A DNA stretch of 18,781 bases from an uncultured Lachnospiraceae bacterium (lineage in GTDB: Bacteria; Bacillota; Clostridia; Lachnospirales; Lachnospiraceae), in the NCBI GenBank assembly GCA_910577175.1, contig CAJTLU010000023.1:1-18781 (forward strand). The letters are read 5' to 3'. The first letter of the stretch is position 1. Each line of letters starts with the position of its first letter. This document shows, piece by piece, positions 8,030 to 14,739 of this stretch. Under the pieces are notes generated by a model. The model saw only the letters and a program-made list of their open reading frames with translations. It had not been told where the DNA came from and made no database searches. A program made the translations under genes and the position numbers.

Positions 8030-8162
8030 CACCCGCCTCTCGCTCGGCGGAAAGCCTCTGTATTTCTTCCAATCTTCTGTCTGCCGTACCTGCTGCTTTA
8101 ACAAGTGCAAAGAATGTAATCCACACTAACGCAACTCCGATACCTATAATCGCTTTTATCAT
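8013..8162 (-). CDS. 49-residue single-pass membrane protein
   Basis: The ATG at 8162 overlaps the upstream stop codon as ATGA, the classic coupling arrangement, and the frame ends TAA at 8013. The protein starts MIKAIIGIGVALVWITFFAL, a clear membrane helix (about 4-22), followed by a charged cytoplasmic-type tail (TADRRLEEIQRLSAERE). It overlaps the start of the Cys-rich gene in another frame. It is too short for default gene callers, but the hydrophobic pattern and exact ATGA overlap support it. Function unknown; it is likely made in fixed ratio with its two neighbours. Confidence 0.7.
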   Translation of the reverse strand: MIKAIIGIGVALVWITFFALVKAAGTADRRLEEIQRLSAEREAGVVCGN

Positions 8163-8551
8163 CTGCCTTTCCCCCATTTCTGCTCTGCTTTCTTTCTCTG
8201 TTCCTCCTCCATGCGTCTGACATACTCCTTAATGTCAATCAAATCATCTAAGTCATAGATTTTGGAACTCATTGCTCTTTCCACATTTTCCGGGGTACAC
8301 TCACCACACTCTGTTAATGCAGCTATTACCTTTGCCTTGATTTCTTCCTGTATCAAATCCGGCATTGCCGCTATATAGTAAGGTGGCAGTTCTGCAATTT
8401 CCGTCTGAACCTCCTTTTCGTACTCATAACTTCTCTCAAAGTCATTGATAAACTTTTCCTTAACCAAGATTGCTCTCGACTTGTTTTCCTCGCTGGCTAG
8501 CTCTACCAACTCATCCATGAACTTAATAAGCTCTTTCTTAGTGATTGCCAT
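8159..8551 (-). CDS. 130-residue helical protein, first gene of the element operon
   Basis: This soluble protein of 130 residues is predicted almost wholly helical, with a Lys/Glu-rich N-terminus (MAITKKELIKFMDELVELAS) and a very basic C-terminus (RKKAEQKWGKGR). No catalytic motif is evident and I do not recognise the family. An AGGAGGAG site lies a few bases before the ATG at 8551. It is the first gene after the 8684 promoter element and the 8578-8641 hairpin, and it overlaps the next gene by four bases. Being first in an operon with partition-like genes, it could be regulatory or structural; nothing in the sequence decides. Confidence 0.65.
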   Translation of the reverse strand: MAITKKELIKFMDELVELASEENKSRAILVKEKFINDFERSYEYEKEVQTEIAELPPYYIAAMPDLIQEEIKAKVIAALTECGECTPENVERAMSSKIYDLDDLIDIKEYVRRMEEEQRKKAEQKWGKGR

Positions 8552-8571
8552 TTAGCTCCTCCTTTTCCGGG

Positions 8572-8641
8572 CAAAAAAAGTAGGACCTATTCAGCTACCA
8601 GAGAAATAAATCACAAGGTTAGAGCTAATTAAGTCCTACTT
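8572..8641 (-). terminator. Leader hairpin with T-tract before the element operon (attenuator candidate)
   Basis: AAGTAGGAC (8578-8586) pairs perfectly with GTCCTACTT (8633-8641) around a long loop that can itself pair (AGCTACC at 8593-8599 with part of 8617-8626). On the minus strand the second arm runs straight into seven T residues and GCCCG, then the AGGAGGAG site of the first gene. The hairpin lies between the likely promoter (8684-8689) and the first start codon, so it should act as an attenuator or anti-terminated leader, not as the end of a gene. The trigger is not visible. Confidence 0.6.
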
Positions 8642-8683
8642 AAAATTCATATTACATTGTTGCTAAATACGCATAGCTATTCT

Positions 8684-8689
8684 ATTATA
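8684..8689 (-). promoter_or_regulatory. Probable -10 box for the element operon
   Basis: The minus strand reads TATAAT exactly here, about 130 bases before the first start codon in an AT-rich gap. The -35 region 17 bases upstream is only a weak match (TGTAAC-like). A start near 8677 would give a leader of about 125 bases containing the 8572-8641 hairpin. Confidence 0.45.
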
Positions 8690-8747
8690 AGGGCAACCCT
8701 CCTTATGTTACATAATTGCTACACGTTTGATTTTTATTCATTTATTA

Positions 8748-8772
8748 GATTACAAACAGGCCTGTCCTAATC
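8748..8772. promoter_or_regulatory. 25-bp dyad symmetric site near the element end
   Basis: GATTA, three bases, the 10-bp perfect palindrome ACAGGCCTGT (8756-8765), two bases, then TAATC. The nearly symmetric layout is typical of a dimeric protein binding site. It lies between the operon promoter and the element end, so an operator or a recombination-accessory (excisionase or partition) site are both possible. The remainder of the gap 8690-8844 is AT-rich with no supported gene. Confidence 0.4.
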
Positions 8773-8844
8773 AAAATTCTGAATAAAATCAGCATTTTTA
8801 TATAGGACTGAATTAGCGGAATCCCTTTGTTTATGGGCTTCTTA

Positions 8845-10509
8845 CTAACTTAACCTTATTATAACGCCATCCCCCCACTGCATCAGAAGCGCCGCTGAAC
8901 CTGTCACAAAGGGAGTCGCAAAAGAAGTGCCTGTAAACTGTCCATAACCTCCAAAAACATCCGGCGCGGTGATGTTTACACCCGGCGCCACAATATCCGG
9001 TTTGATGGCCCCTGCCGCCACAAGGCCGACTGTCCTTTCCGGGTAGACATAGCCACGCCCGGAAAAATCAGCGTAGGATTCAAAGGCGCTGTTATAAGCC
9101 CCCACTGTGATAACCTTTTGCGCCGTGGAGGGAATCGTTAGCGTAATCTGCGGGCTTGGGGTGAAAAAGCGGGTATTCCTGCTACGGACAGCCTCGCTCG
9201 GCAGATAAAAATAGTATTGCCCCGTGACGCTTTGCAGGCTTTCTATCTGAAAGGTCCACACCCCTCTTGTCACATACGATTCCGCCGGAATAAAATCAAA
9301 ATAGATTTCCTGATTTACGGCGTAGGGCGCCGGTTCCCCGATATATACCAGAATATCCGTCTGTTCCATCCTAAAGGTTATTTTTCCTGCCCTGTCAATC
9401 GGCACAACCTGTTCCTCCCCACGGGGTGAGCGTAGCGTAATCCTGTAACGGTCAACATAGTTTTTCCAAAGCTGTACGCTGAGCGCCGTTTCATAATCGC
9501 CCACTCCCAACTCTACCCCGACGCTTCTTCCTGCCGGGATTTCTCCGCCTCCCACGTCCAGATTTCCCTGCACATGCCCTGCGGAAGCTCCCTCGTTTCC
9601 GCTTCCCACACTGATTACCGTCCTTCCCACTTCCGCGGCATTGTCCAGAAACCGTTCCAGCAGGGAAGCGCCGTCATGCGCACCGTAAGTATTGCCGAAG
9701 CTTAAATTGACGGAAACCGGCATGGATAACTGCTGTGCTTTCCTTGTGACATATGTTATAGCGCGCATCAGCTCTGTTGTCCTTGGAAAAGACTGCACGT
9801 CGGGCACTCCCAGTTTTACCACGATAAGGCTGCTCTTTGGCGCAACGCCTTCATAAATGCCGTCCCCTCCCCCTGCCGCAATGCCTGCCACCGCCGTTCC
9901 GTGTCCGCTGACGTCACGGCTCGGCACCAGACGGTAGCTTTCCTCCATGGTTTCGGCAAAAAGCGCCTCGTCTATCTGTTCTTTTGTAAACTCCGTCCCC
10001 TGGGCAAAACCTTCGGGCGCCCTTCTGCCCAGTGCTTCATTTGGCAGAATCGTCTGGTCCCAGAGATATAAAATCCTGCTGCTTCCGTCTGCATTGCGAA
10101 AATGTCTGTTGGAAAAATCTATGCCGGAGTCAATCACTGCCACGATAACGCCCTCTCCGTCCAGATACGGTTCCCTGACAGTGACCGGCGTGATGCAGGA
10201 AGCTTCTTTTCCGTTTAAAACAGAAAAAAAAAGCCGCTTGGGCTTTTCCACATATTCTATTTCCGGCTGCTCTGCCACCTCTTCCACCAGCCCTTCCGGA
10301 ACTGTCAGGATGGCATAGCCTGCCAGAAGCTCTTCCACCGTAATTCCCATTGCGGCAAGTCTTTCTAATGACCCGTTGTACTTTACGATTAATTCCCATG
10401 TGCGGGTATCCGGTTCAAACCCCACATTTAAGTTTAAAGACTTCTCTCTGACATATTCCGGTGTTTCCAGTGCCAGATTCAATAAATTCTCCAGCTTTTG
10501 ATTTTCCAT
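8845..10509 (-). CDS. S8 family serine peptidase (CspABC-like), C-terminus replaced
   Basis: This is a subtilisin-family peptidase of the clostridial Csp-like group, 554 residues. The catalytic triad is present: Asp127 (AVIDSGID), His203 (SGHGTAVAG) and Ser529 (GTSFATP), with oxyanion Asn305 (GSGNEG). A propeptide-like N-terminal domain covers about 1-95 and a beta-rich insert about 310-460. No signal peptide is seen. GGGAGG lies five bases before the ATG. Relatives as I recall them continue some 40-50 residues after the helix ending LLMQWG; here Gly546 is followed by eight unrelated residues (DGVIIRLS) and a stop, where the DNA becomes AT-rich. Insertion of the element into the 3' end explains this. 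The catalytic core is intact, but folding or stability may suffer. Confidence 0.85.
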   Translation of the reverse strand: MENQKLENLLNLALETPEYVREKSLNLNVGFEPDTRTWELIVKYNGSLERLAAMGITVEELLAGYAILTVPEGLVEEVAEQPEIEYVEKPKRLFFSVLNGKEASCITPVTVREPYLDGEGVIVAVIDSGIDFSNRHFRNADGSSRILYLWDQTILPNEALGRRAPEGFAQGTEFTKEQIDEALFAETMEESYRLVPSRDVSGHGTAVAGIAAGGGDGIYEGVAPKSSLIVVKLGVPDVQSFPRTTELMRAITYVTRKAQQLSMPVSVNLSFGNTYGAHDGASLLERFLDNAAEVGRTVISVGSGNEGASAGHVQGNLDVGGGEIPAGRSVGVELGVGDYETALSVQLWKNYVDRYRITLRSPRGEEQVVPIDRAGKITFRMEQTDILVYIGEPAPYAVNQEIYFDFIPAESYVTRGVWTFQIESLQSVTGQYYFYLPSEAVRSRNTRFFTPSPQITLTIPSTAQKVITVGAYNSAFESYADFSGRGYVYPERTVGLVAAGAIKPDIVAPGVNITAPDVFGGYGQFTGTSFATPFVTGSAALLMQWGDGVIIRLS

Positions 10510-10556
10510 ACCGGCCTCCCTATCGCAGTTTCTCTATAACCCATATCTCACACTAA

Positions 10557-10691
10557 CCTCCATGATTCCACTCTGCGGAATCTCATATCTGTGCGGAGAA
10601 TGCCGCATTTTAGGCATTCTTCAGTGTGAGACTTAGTACTTCTTAACGAAGCAGCCTCTGCTGCTGAGTTTTAGAAGTACTTCTCACACTA
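10557..10691. repeat. Dispersed structured repeat, copy A
   Basis: This copy of about 135 bp is clearly related to the tandem units at 16785-17209. It keeps the order of hairpins (ATTCC/GGAAT; AGAATGCC/GGCATTCT; AGTACTTCT/AGAAGTACT) and the CTCACACTA ends, while loop and some stem bases have changed. It fills most of the 236-bp gap between the aminopeptidase stop and the S8 start. A short CTCACACTAA at 10547-10556 marks its other border. No gene is seen in this gap. Confidence 0.8.
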
Positions 10692-10745
10692 TTACTTTAT
10701 GTTGCGCCGGCATGTATCATTCTGTCTTTCATACAAAACTTCTTC

Positions 10746-12035
10746 TTATGCAAAAAACCTCTTCATCATCCTGATGGCATATGCCGTATCCCTGCTTCCC
10801 GCCGTCTCCACCGCGGAATGCATGGCAAGCTGCGCCAGCCCGATGTCCGCGGAAGGAATGGATACATGCGCTGTGGAGATATTGCCTAAGGTAGAGCCCC
10901 CTGCAATATCCGAGCGGTTGGTATAAGCCTGTACGGGCACATCGGCTTCCCTGCAAAGCTCTTTTATACGGGCTGCCGTCAGGGAATCGGTGGTATACTT
11001 CTGGCTGCCGTGGTATTTGATGACAATGCCGCCGTTTAAGCAGGGCTTATTGACAGGGTCCGCCTTTTCGGGATGTCCCGGATGAACTGCATGGGCATTG
11101 TCCGCCGAAATCAGAAATCCCCGCGCAATATTCCTCCGAAGCCAGGAATCAGGCTTGCCAAACGCTTCCTGTATCCGCCCCAGTACATCCGCCAGAAACG
11201 TGGAGTCCGCTCCCTGCCTTGTGCCGCTTCCCACCTCTTCGTTGTCAAACACGGCGCAGATATTGATGCCGGAAGCCGGGCTGCTCTCTGTCAGGGCAGT
11301 CATCGCCGAAAACGCGCACTGTAAATCGTCCAGTCTGGGGGAGAGGATAAATTCCCCGTCCTTTCCTATCCTTCTTCCTTTCTCCCTCACATACAGGAAC
11401 AAATCATGTGCCAGGATTTCCTCCGCTTTTACGCCTGCGGCTTTTGCCACCGTCCCTAAAAAGCTGTTCTCTTCCTCCGTCAGGGCGTAAAGGGGCAGCA
11501 TGTCAATCTGAGGATTGAACTCCGCACCCTTGTCCGTTCCCCTGCTCATATGGATGGCAAGACTTGGAATCACCAGCAAATCCTTATCCACATTCACAAG
11601 CCGGGTAACAATTTTTTCGCCCTCTTTTACGGCAATCCTGCCCGCCACCGAAAGAGGCCTGTCAAACCATGTGTGAAGCAGCATACCGCCGTATTTTTCC
11701 GTATTCAGCTTCACATACTGCCCTTCCGCCTTTATCTCCGGATTTTCTTTCACCTTAAAGGCAGGGGAATCACTGTGTGCCGCCACGATATGAAAACCTG
11801 CTCCGTCACCGTTTTCTTTTCCCAAATCCGCCGGGATGCAAAATGCCGCTATGGAAGAATCGTTCCTCGTCACAAAATACTTCCCGCCCGCAAGAAGCGT
11901 CCATTCCTCCTCTTCCCGTAGTTCTCCGTATCCTGCCGCCATAGCCATCTTCTTCAAATTCTCCACCGCATGAAAAGCGCTGGGGCTCTCCCCGATAAAC
12001 CGCAGCATCTCATCCGTCCTTCTCCCAAACTCCAT
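10746..12035 (-). CDS. apeB: M18 family aminopeptidase
   Basis: This cytosolic dinuclear zinc aminopeptidase, 429 residues, belongs to the M18 (aspartyl aminopeptidase-like) family and removes N-terminal residues from peptides. Metal and catalytic motifs are visible in order: AAHSDSPAF (His ligand), SPRLDDLQ (bridging Asp), DNEEVGSGTRQGADS (catalytic Glu and ligand), ADNAHAVHPGHPEK, and a C-terminal STAHVSIPSADIG (His ligand). The length is standard. I chose the ATG at 12035 because GGAGAGGAG precedes it; the in-frame TTG extension to 12080 lacks support. It follows larO by about 150 bases that hold a strong inverted repeat, so it may be a separate transcript. The exact subfamily name is less certain than the family. 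Confidence 0.9.
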   Translation of the reverse strand: MEFGRRTDEMLRFIGESPSAFHAVENLKKMAMAAGYGELREEEEWTLLAGGKYFVTRNDSSIAAFCIPADLGKENGDGAGFHIVAAHSDSPAFKVKENPEIKAEGQYVKLNTEKYGGMLLHTWFDRPLSVAGRIAVKEGEKIVTRLVNVDKDLLVIPSLAIHMSRGTDKGAEFNPQIDMLPLYALTEEENSFLGTVAKAAGVKAEEILAHDLFLYVREKGRRIGKDGEFILSPRLDDLQCAFSAMTALTESSPASGINICAVFDNEEVGSGTRQGADSTFLADVLGRIQEAFGKPDSWLRRNIARGFLISADNAHAVHPGHPEKADPVNKPCLNGGIVIKYHGSQKYTTDSLTAARIKELCREADVPVQAYTNRSDIAGGSTLGNISTAHVSIPSADIGLAQLAMHSAVETAGSRDTAYAIRMMKRFFA

Positions 12036-12102
12036 CTTCCATTTCTCCTCTCCAAAATAATCATAATTTTGTAATTGCAAAACTTCCTTCTTCTGTTCCG
12101 AA

Positions 12103-12165
12103 TTGCGGATATTGTATATTCCAGAAGCGAAAGCGGGTCTGTGTTGGAATATACAATGTCCACAA
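12103..12165. repeat. 21-bp imperfect inverted repeat between larO and the aminopeptidase
   Basis: Arms 12103-12123 and 12145-12165 match with two mismatches. The inner 13 bp, ATTGTATATTCCA against TGGAATATACAAT, are perfect, around a 21-base loop. There is no T-tract on the minus side, so it is a poor intrinsic terminator. It could be an operator, an RNA processing stem or the remnant of a small mobile element. Confidence 0.65.
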
Positions 12166-12182
12166 TGACAACTTCCAAAAAC

Positions 12183-12926
12183 CTAACTTTTGCAATCCAC
12201 CTGATACCGAAGCGGCAGTTCAAGCCCGTTTTCCTCCAGCAGCTTCCTGTCCGTAAGGATTTCCTCCGTCCTGCCGTCTTTTATGATTTCACCGCCGCAA
12301 ATCAGGATGCACCGCTTACAGGTGTCCAATACCATGTCCAAGTCATGCGTTGCTATCAGCTTTAAGTGGGAAAACTCATTGAGAATCCGTATCAGGTTCC
12401 TTCTGTTTTTCGGGTCCAGCGTCACGCTCGGCTCGTCCAGCAAAAGGATGTCCGGCGTCATGGAAAGCACCGTTGCTATGGACACCAGCTTTTTCTCGCC
12501 GCCCGAAAGCCTGTAAATCTGCTTGTCCTTTAAGTGGGATATCCCTGTTTCCTCAAGGGCTTTTTTTACCCTGCGCGCCACTTCCTCTTCGGAAAATCCG
12601 TAGTTACGCGGGGCAAACGCCACGTCCTCCCCCACTGTCGTCATAAATAACTGACTGTCCGCATCCTGAAACACATACCCTATTCTCTCCCTGATTCTCA
12701 TCAGCATGGATTTTTCCACAGGCATGTCTTCTATCCTTATGCTTCCCGAAAAATCAGTGTGCAATCCCACCATAAGCTTTAACAAAGTGGATTTTCCCGC
12801 CCCGTTGCTTCCGATAATGCCTATAGACTCCGTTTCCCCTGCCTCGAAGCTGAAATGGTTTAAAACCGGTTTCCCTTTTTCGTAGCCGAAAGAAACGTCG
12901 CTGACAGATATATGTATATGACTCAT
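12183..12926 (-). CDS. larO: Nickel/cobalt ECF transporter ATPase (LarO/CbiO type)
   Basis: This is the ATP-binding subunit of a group I energy-coupling factor transporter, 247 residues, on the inner face of the membrane. Visible motifs are Walker A GSNGAGKST (39-47), Q-loop Gln87 in YVFQDADSQ, signature LSGGEKK (140-146), Walker B ILLLDEP (160-166) and H-loop His194. The post-Walker segment PSVTLDP differs mildly from the usual PTAGLDP. Its start overlaps the stop of larQ as ATGA, so the two are translationally coupled. Placement after larE-B-C-MN-Q points to nickel supply for pincer-cofactor synthesis, with cobalt as the alternative substrate. Confidence 0.85.
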   Translation of the reverse strand: MSHIHISVSDVSFGYEKGKPVLNHFSFEAGETESIGIIGSNGAGKSTLLKLMVGLHTDFSGSIRIEDMPVEKSMLMRIRERIGYVFQDADSQLFMTTVGEDVAFAPRNYGFSEEEVARRVKKALEETGISHLKDKQIYRLSGGEKKLVSIATVLSMTPDILLLDEPSVTLDPKNRRNLIRILNEFSHLKLIATHDLDMVLDTCKRCILICGGEIIKDGRTEEILTDRKLLEENGLELPLRYQVDCKS

Positions 12927-13741
12927 TTTATCACAAACCTCCCTGCCATTTCAAATATGGGATAAATCCGCAGCAGCGCAATGCCGCTCCCGAAAAAAAA
13001 CAGCCAGAGAAAATCCCGCCCCGCAAATTTCCCGGCATTTACCCCGGCAAAACAGGCGCCCCTCCTGCTGCCGTCAAACCCTCTCAAGCACATGCTTTCA
13101 TAGACCTCCCCCGCCCTGTCCATGCTGCGAAGCAAAAGCCGTCCGGCAAGGGAACCCCACACCTTACAATGGACGCCTTTTTGTTTGGGGGCGCGCAGGG
13201 CATACGCCTTGGTCATGCAGTCTGCTTCTCTTAGCAGCACCGCAATATACCGGTAAATAAACAAAACCGTCGTCACCATTACCTGCGGCACATGCAGCAT
13301 ACGCAGGGCAGCGCAAATTTTTCCGATGCTTGCAGTGGCAATAAGCAAGTATCCCGCAAGAATGGTAAAAATGCCTTTTATCAACAACGTCAGAAAAGAT
13401 AACGTGCCGCCGGATATGGAAATCGTTCCCCAGAGCAAAAGGGGCGTCCTGTCAAAGAAGGGATTCCAAATTCCCACAAAAAGAAGCAACGGCAGAATCA
13501 CCGCCGTCCTTCTTACACATTTCACAAAGGAAATGTCAAACACGATAAATAAAACCAGGGGATACAAAACCATCCCCAAAAGACCTGCAAGGTCATACTT
13601 GTCAAAAGAAACCACAAGCAGGATGTAAAGCACGGTTACAAGCAGCTTGCTCAGAGGATGCACCCTATTTATAAACTTTTCTTCTTCCGCCTGCTCCTCC
13701 AGGAGCAAAAACTCCCGAAGCGCTGTATCCATTTTACTCAT
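12923..13741 (-). CDS. larQ: Nickel/cobalt ECF transporter transmembrane protein (LarQ/CbiQ type)
   Basis: This is the integral membrane T-component of an energy-coupling factor transporter, 272 residues. After a charged N-terminus (FLLLEEQAEEEKFINRVHP) there are about five hydrophobic helices. The two conserved coupling regions that touch the ATPase are recognisable as AYALRAPKQKG and YESMCLRGFDG near the C-terminal third. The ATG at 13741 lies inside the end of larMN (eight-base overlap), with AGGA about nine bases upstream, and the gene overlaps larO by four bases. The three transporter genes are thus tightly coupled. An ATG at 13732 is an alternative start. Confidence 0.85.
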   Translation of the reverse strand: MSKMDTALREFLLLEEQAEEEKFINRVHPLSKLLVTVLYILLVVSFDKYDLAGLLGMVLYPLVLFIVFDISFVKCVRRTAVILPLLLFVGIWNPFFDRTPLLLWGTISISGGTLSFLTLLIKGIFTILAGYLLIATASIGKICAALRMLHVPQVMVTTVLFIYRYIAVLLREADCMTKAYALRAPKQKGVHCKVWGSLAGRLLLRSMDRAGEVYESMCLRGFDGSRRGACFAGVNAGKFAGRDFLWLFFFGSGIALLRIYPIFEMAGRFVIK

Positions 13742-14735
13742 GTATCACTTTCCTTCTGAAAAACTTAAAAAGATAACAGCATCCCACGCACAACGCCACC
13801 ACTGCCAATCCGCCCACAATGCCTGAAAACGATGTCCCTGCCGGAGAATCCTCATTTTTAAAGCCATAATCCGGCAGCAGTGCGGTATGCTCCTGTATGG
13901 AAGCCGCCGTATCAAAAATGCCGTCCGCCGCCTCCGGTTCCGTGCTGCCTGTCAGTTTTTCCACAGACCATTCCAATCCGTCCGGGAAAGAAGAGGCCGC
14001 AAGGGAAAGTGCACCGCCGGTTAACACCGTTGCCACCACAAGCGCAGCCAACGTTTTTCCAAAGGACAGCCTTGCTTTTTTCTGCTCCTCTTCTTTCGTC
14101 CCCCACAAAAGCTCCGGTCTTGCCTCATAAACGAACAGCAGCACAGCCGCCGTAATCAGCCCTTCCACTAAACCGATTGCCAGATGGATGGGCTGCATAA
14201 AGGAAAGGAACGCCCCAAACGGCAACTGCGTCACACCGGACAGAAGCGTTTCAAAGGTCACGGAAAATGCCCCCATCTGCAAAGTAACCACGCAGCCCAA
14301 AACGGAAGCCGCCCAGATTTTTTTCCGGGATATCCCGCCCTTCATCATGTTTTTCCATATCAGAAGCGCCCCGACAAAGCACCCGTAAAATGCCATGTTC
14401 CAGATATTACACCCCAACGCCAAAATCCCTCCGTCCGCAAACAGCAGGCATTGTATGACAAGGACACCTATCATGGCCAGAAATCCCGCAAAGGGACCGA
14501 GAATGGCCGAGAGCAGCATACCTCCGCACAAATGCCCGGAAGAACCCGTCCCCGGAATGGTGAAATTAATCATCTGGGCGGCAAACACAAACGCTCCCAT
14601 CACCCCCATAACCGGTATCTTTTTTGAATCGTTTTCCAGTTTCACTTTTTTTATGGAATATCCTGCCGCCGCAGCGGAACAAAGATACATGGTTCCCGCC
14701 ACTGCCGGCGCCACCAGCGCATCCGCCATATGCAT
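13734..14735 (-). CDS. larMN: Nickel/cobalt ECF substrate-binding protein, CbiM-CbiN fusion (LarMN type)
   Basis: This is the substrate-capture component of the nickel importer, 333 residues. The N-terminus MHMADAL carries the hallmark Met1-His2 metal site of the CbiM/NikM family, with further candidate ligands at His68 (SGHLCGG) and His184 (PIHLAIG). Six or seven membrane helices fill residues 5-205. A C-terminal part has one helix, the PDGLEWS motif (251-257), an extracellular stretch and a last helix (about 305-323), which is the CbiN/NikN-like portion fused in one chain. It begins four bases after larC, with GAGGAGG in the larC end. Nickel is favoured by the lar neighbours. Confidence 0.88.
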   Translation of the reverse strand: MHMADALVAPAVAGTMYLCSAAAAGYSIKKVKLENDSKKIPVMGVMGAFVFAAQMINFTIPGTGSSGHLCGGMLLSAILGPFAGFLAMIGVLVIQCLLFADGGILALGCNIWNMAFYGCFVGALLIWKNMMKGGISRKKIWAASVLGCVVTLQMGAFSVTFETLLSGVTQLPFGAFLSFMQPIHLAIGLVEGLITAAVLLFVYEARPELLWGTKEEEQKKARLSFGKTLAALVVATVLTGGALSLAASSFPDGLEWSVEKLTGSTEPEAADGIFDTAASIQEHTALLPDYGFKNEDSPAGTSFSGIVGGLAVVALCVGCCYLFKFFRRKVIHE

Positions 14736-14739
14736 AATT

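Larger units (their letters stand above)
1..8871. mobile_element. Putative end of an integrative conjugative element
   Basis: This stretch is visibly AT-richer than the DNA to its right. It carries accessory-type genes: a ParM/ParR-like pair, many tiny membrane or Cys-rich proteins, a lipoprotein and a very large CnaB-repeat adhesin. Its right limit is placed where the S8 peptidase loses its expected C-terminus (about 8871). Clostridial conjugative elements commonly carry such surface adhesins and partition-like genes near one end. No integrase, relaxase or conjugation ATPase lies in the window, so the identity is inferred. The other end lies beyond coordinate 1, and the exact crossover point cannot be read from one end. 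Confidence 0.6.

Noticed and set aside
12036..12080. Upstream TTG start for the M18 aminopeptidase
   Set aside because: There is no ribosome binding site; GGAGAGGAG precedes the ATG at 12035.
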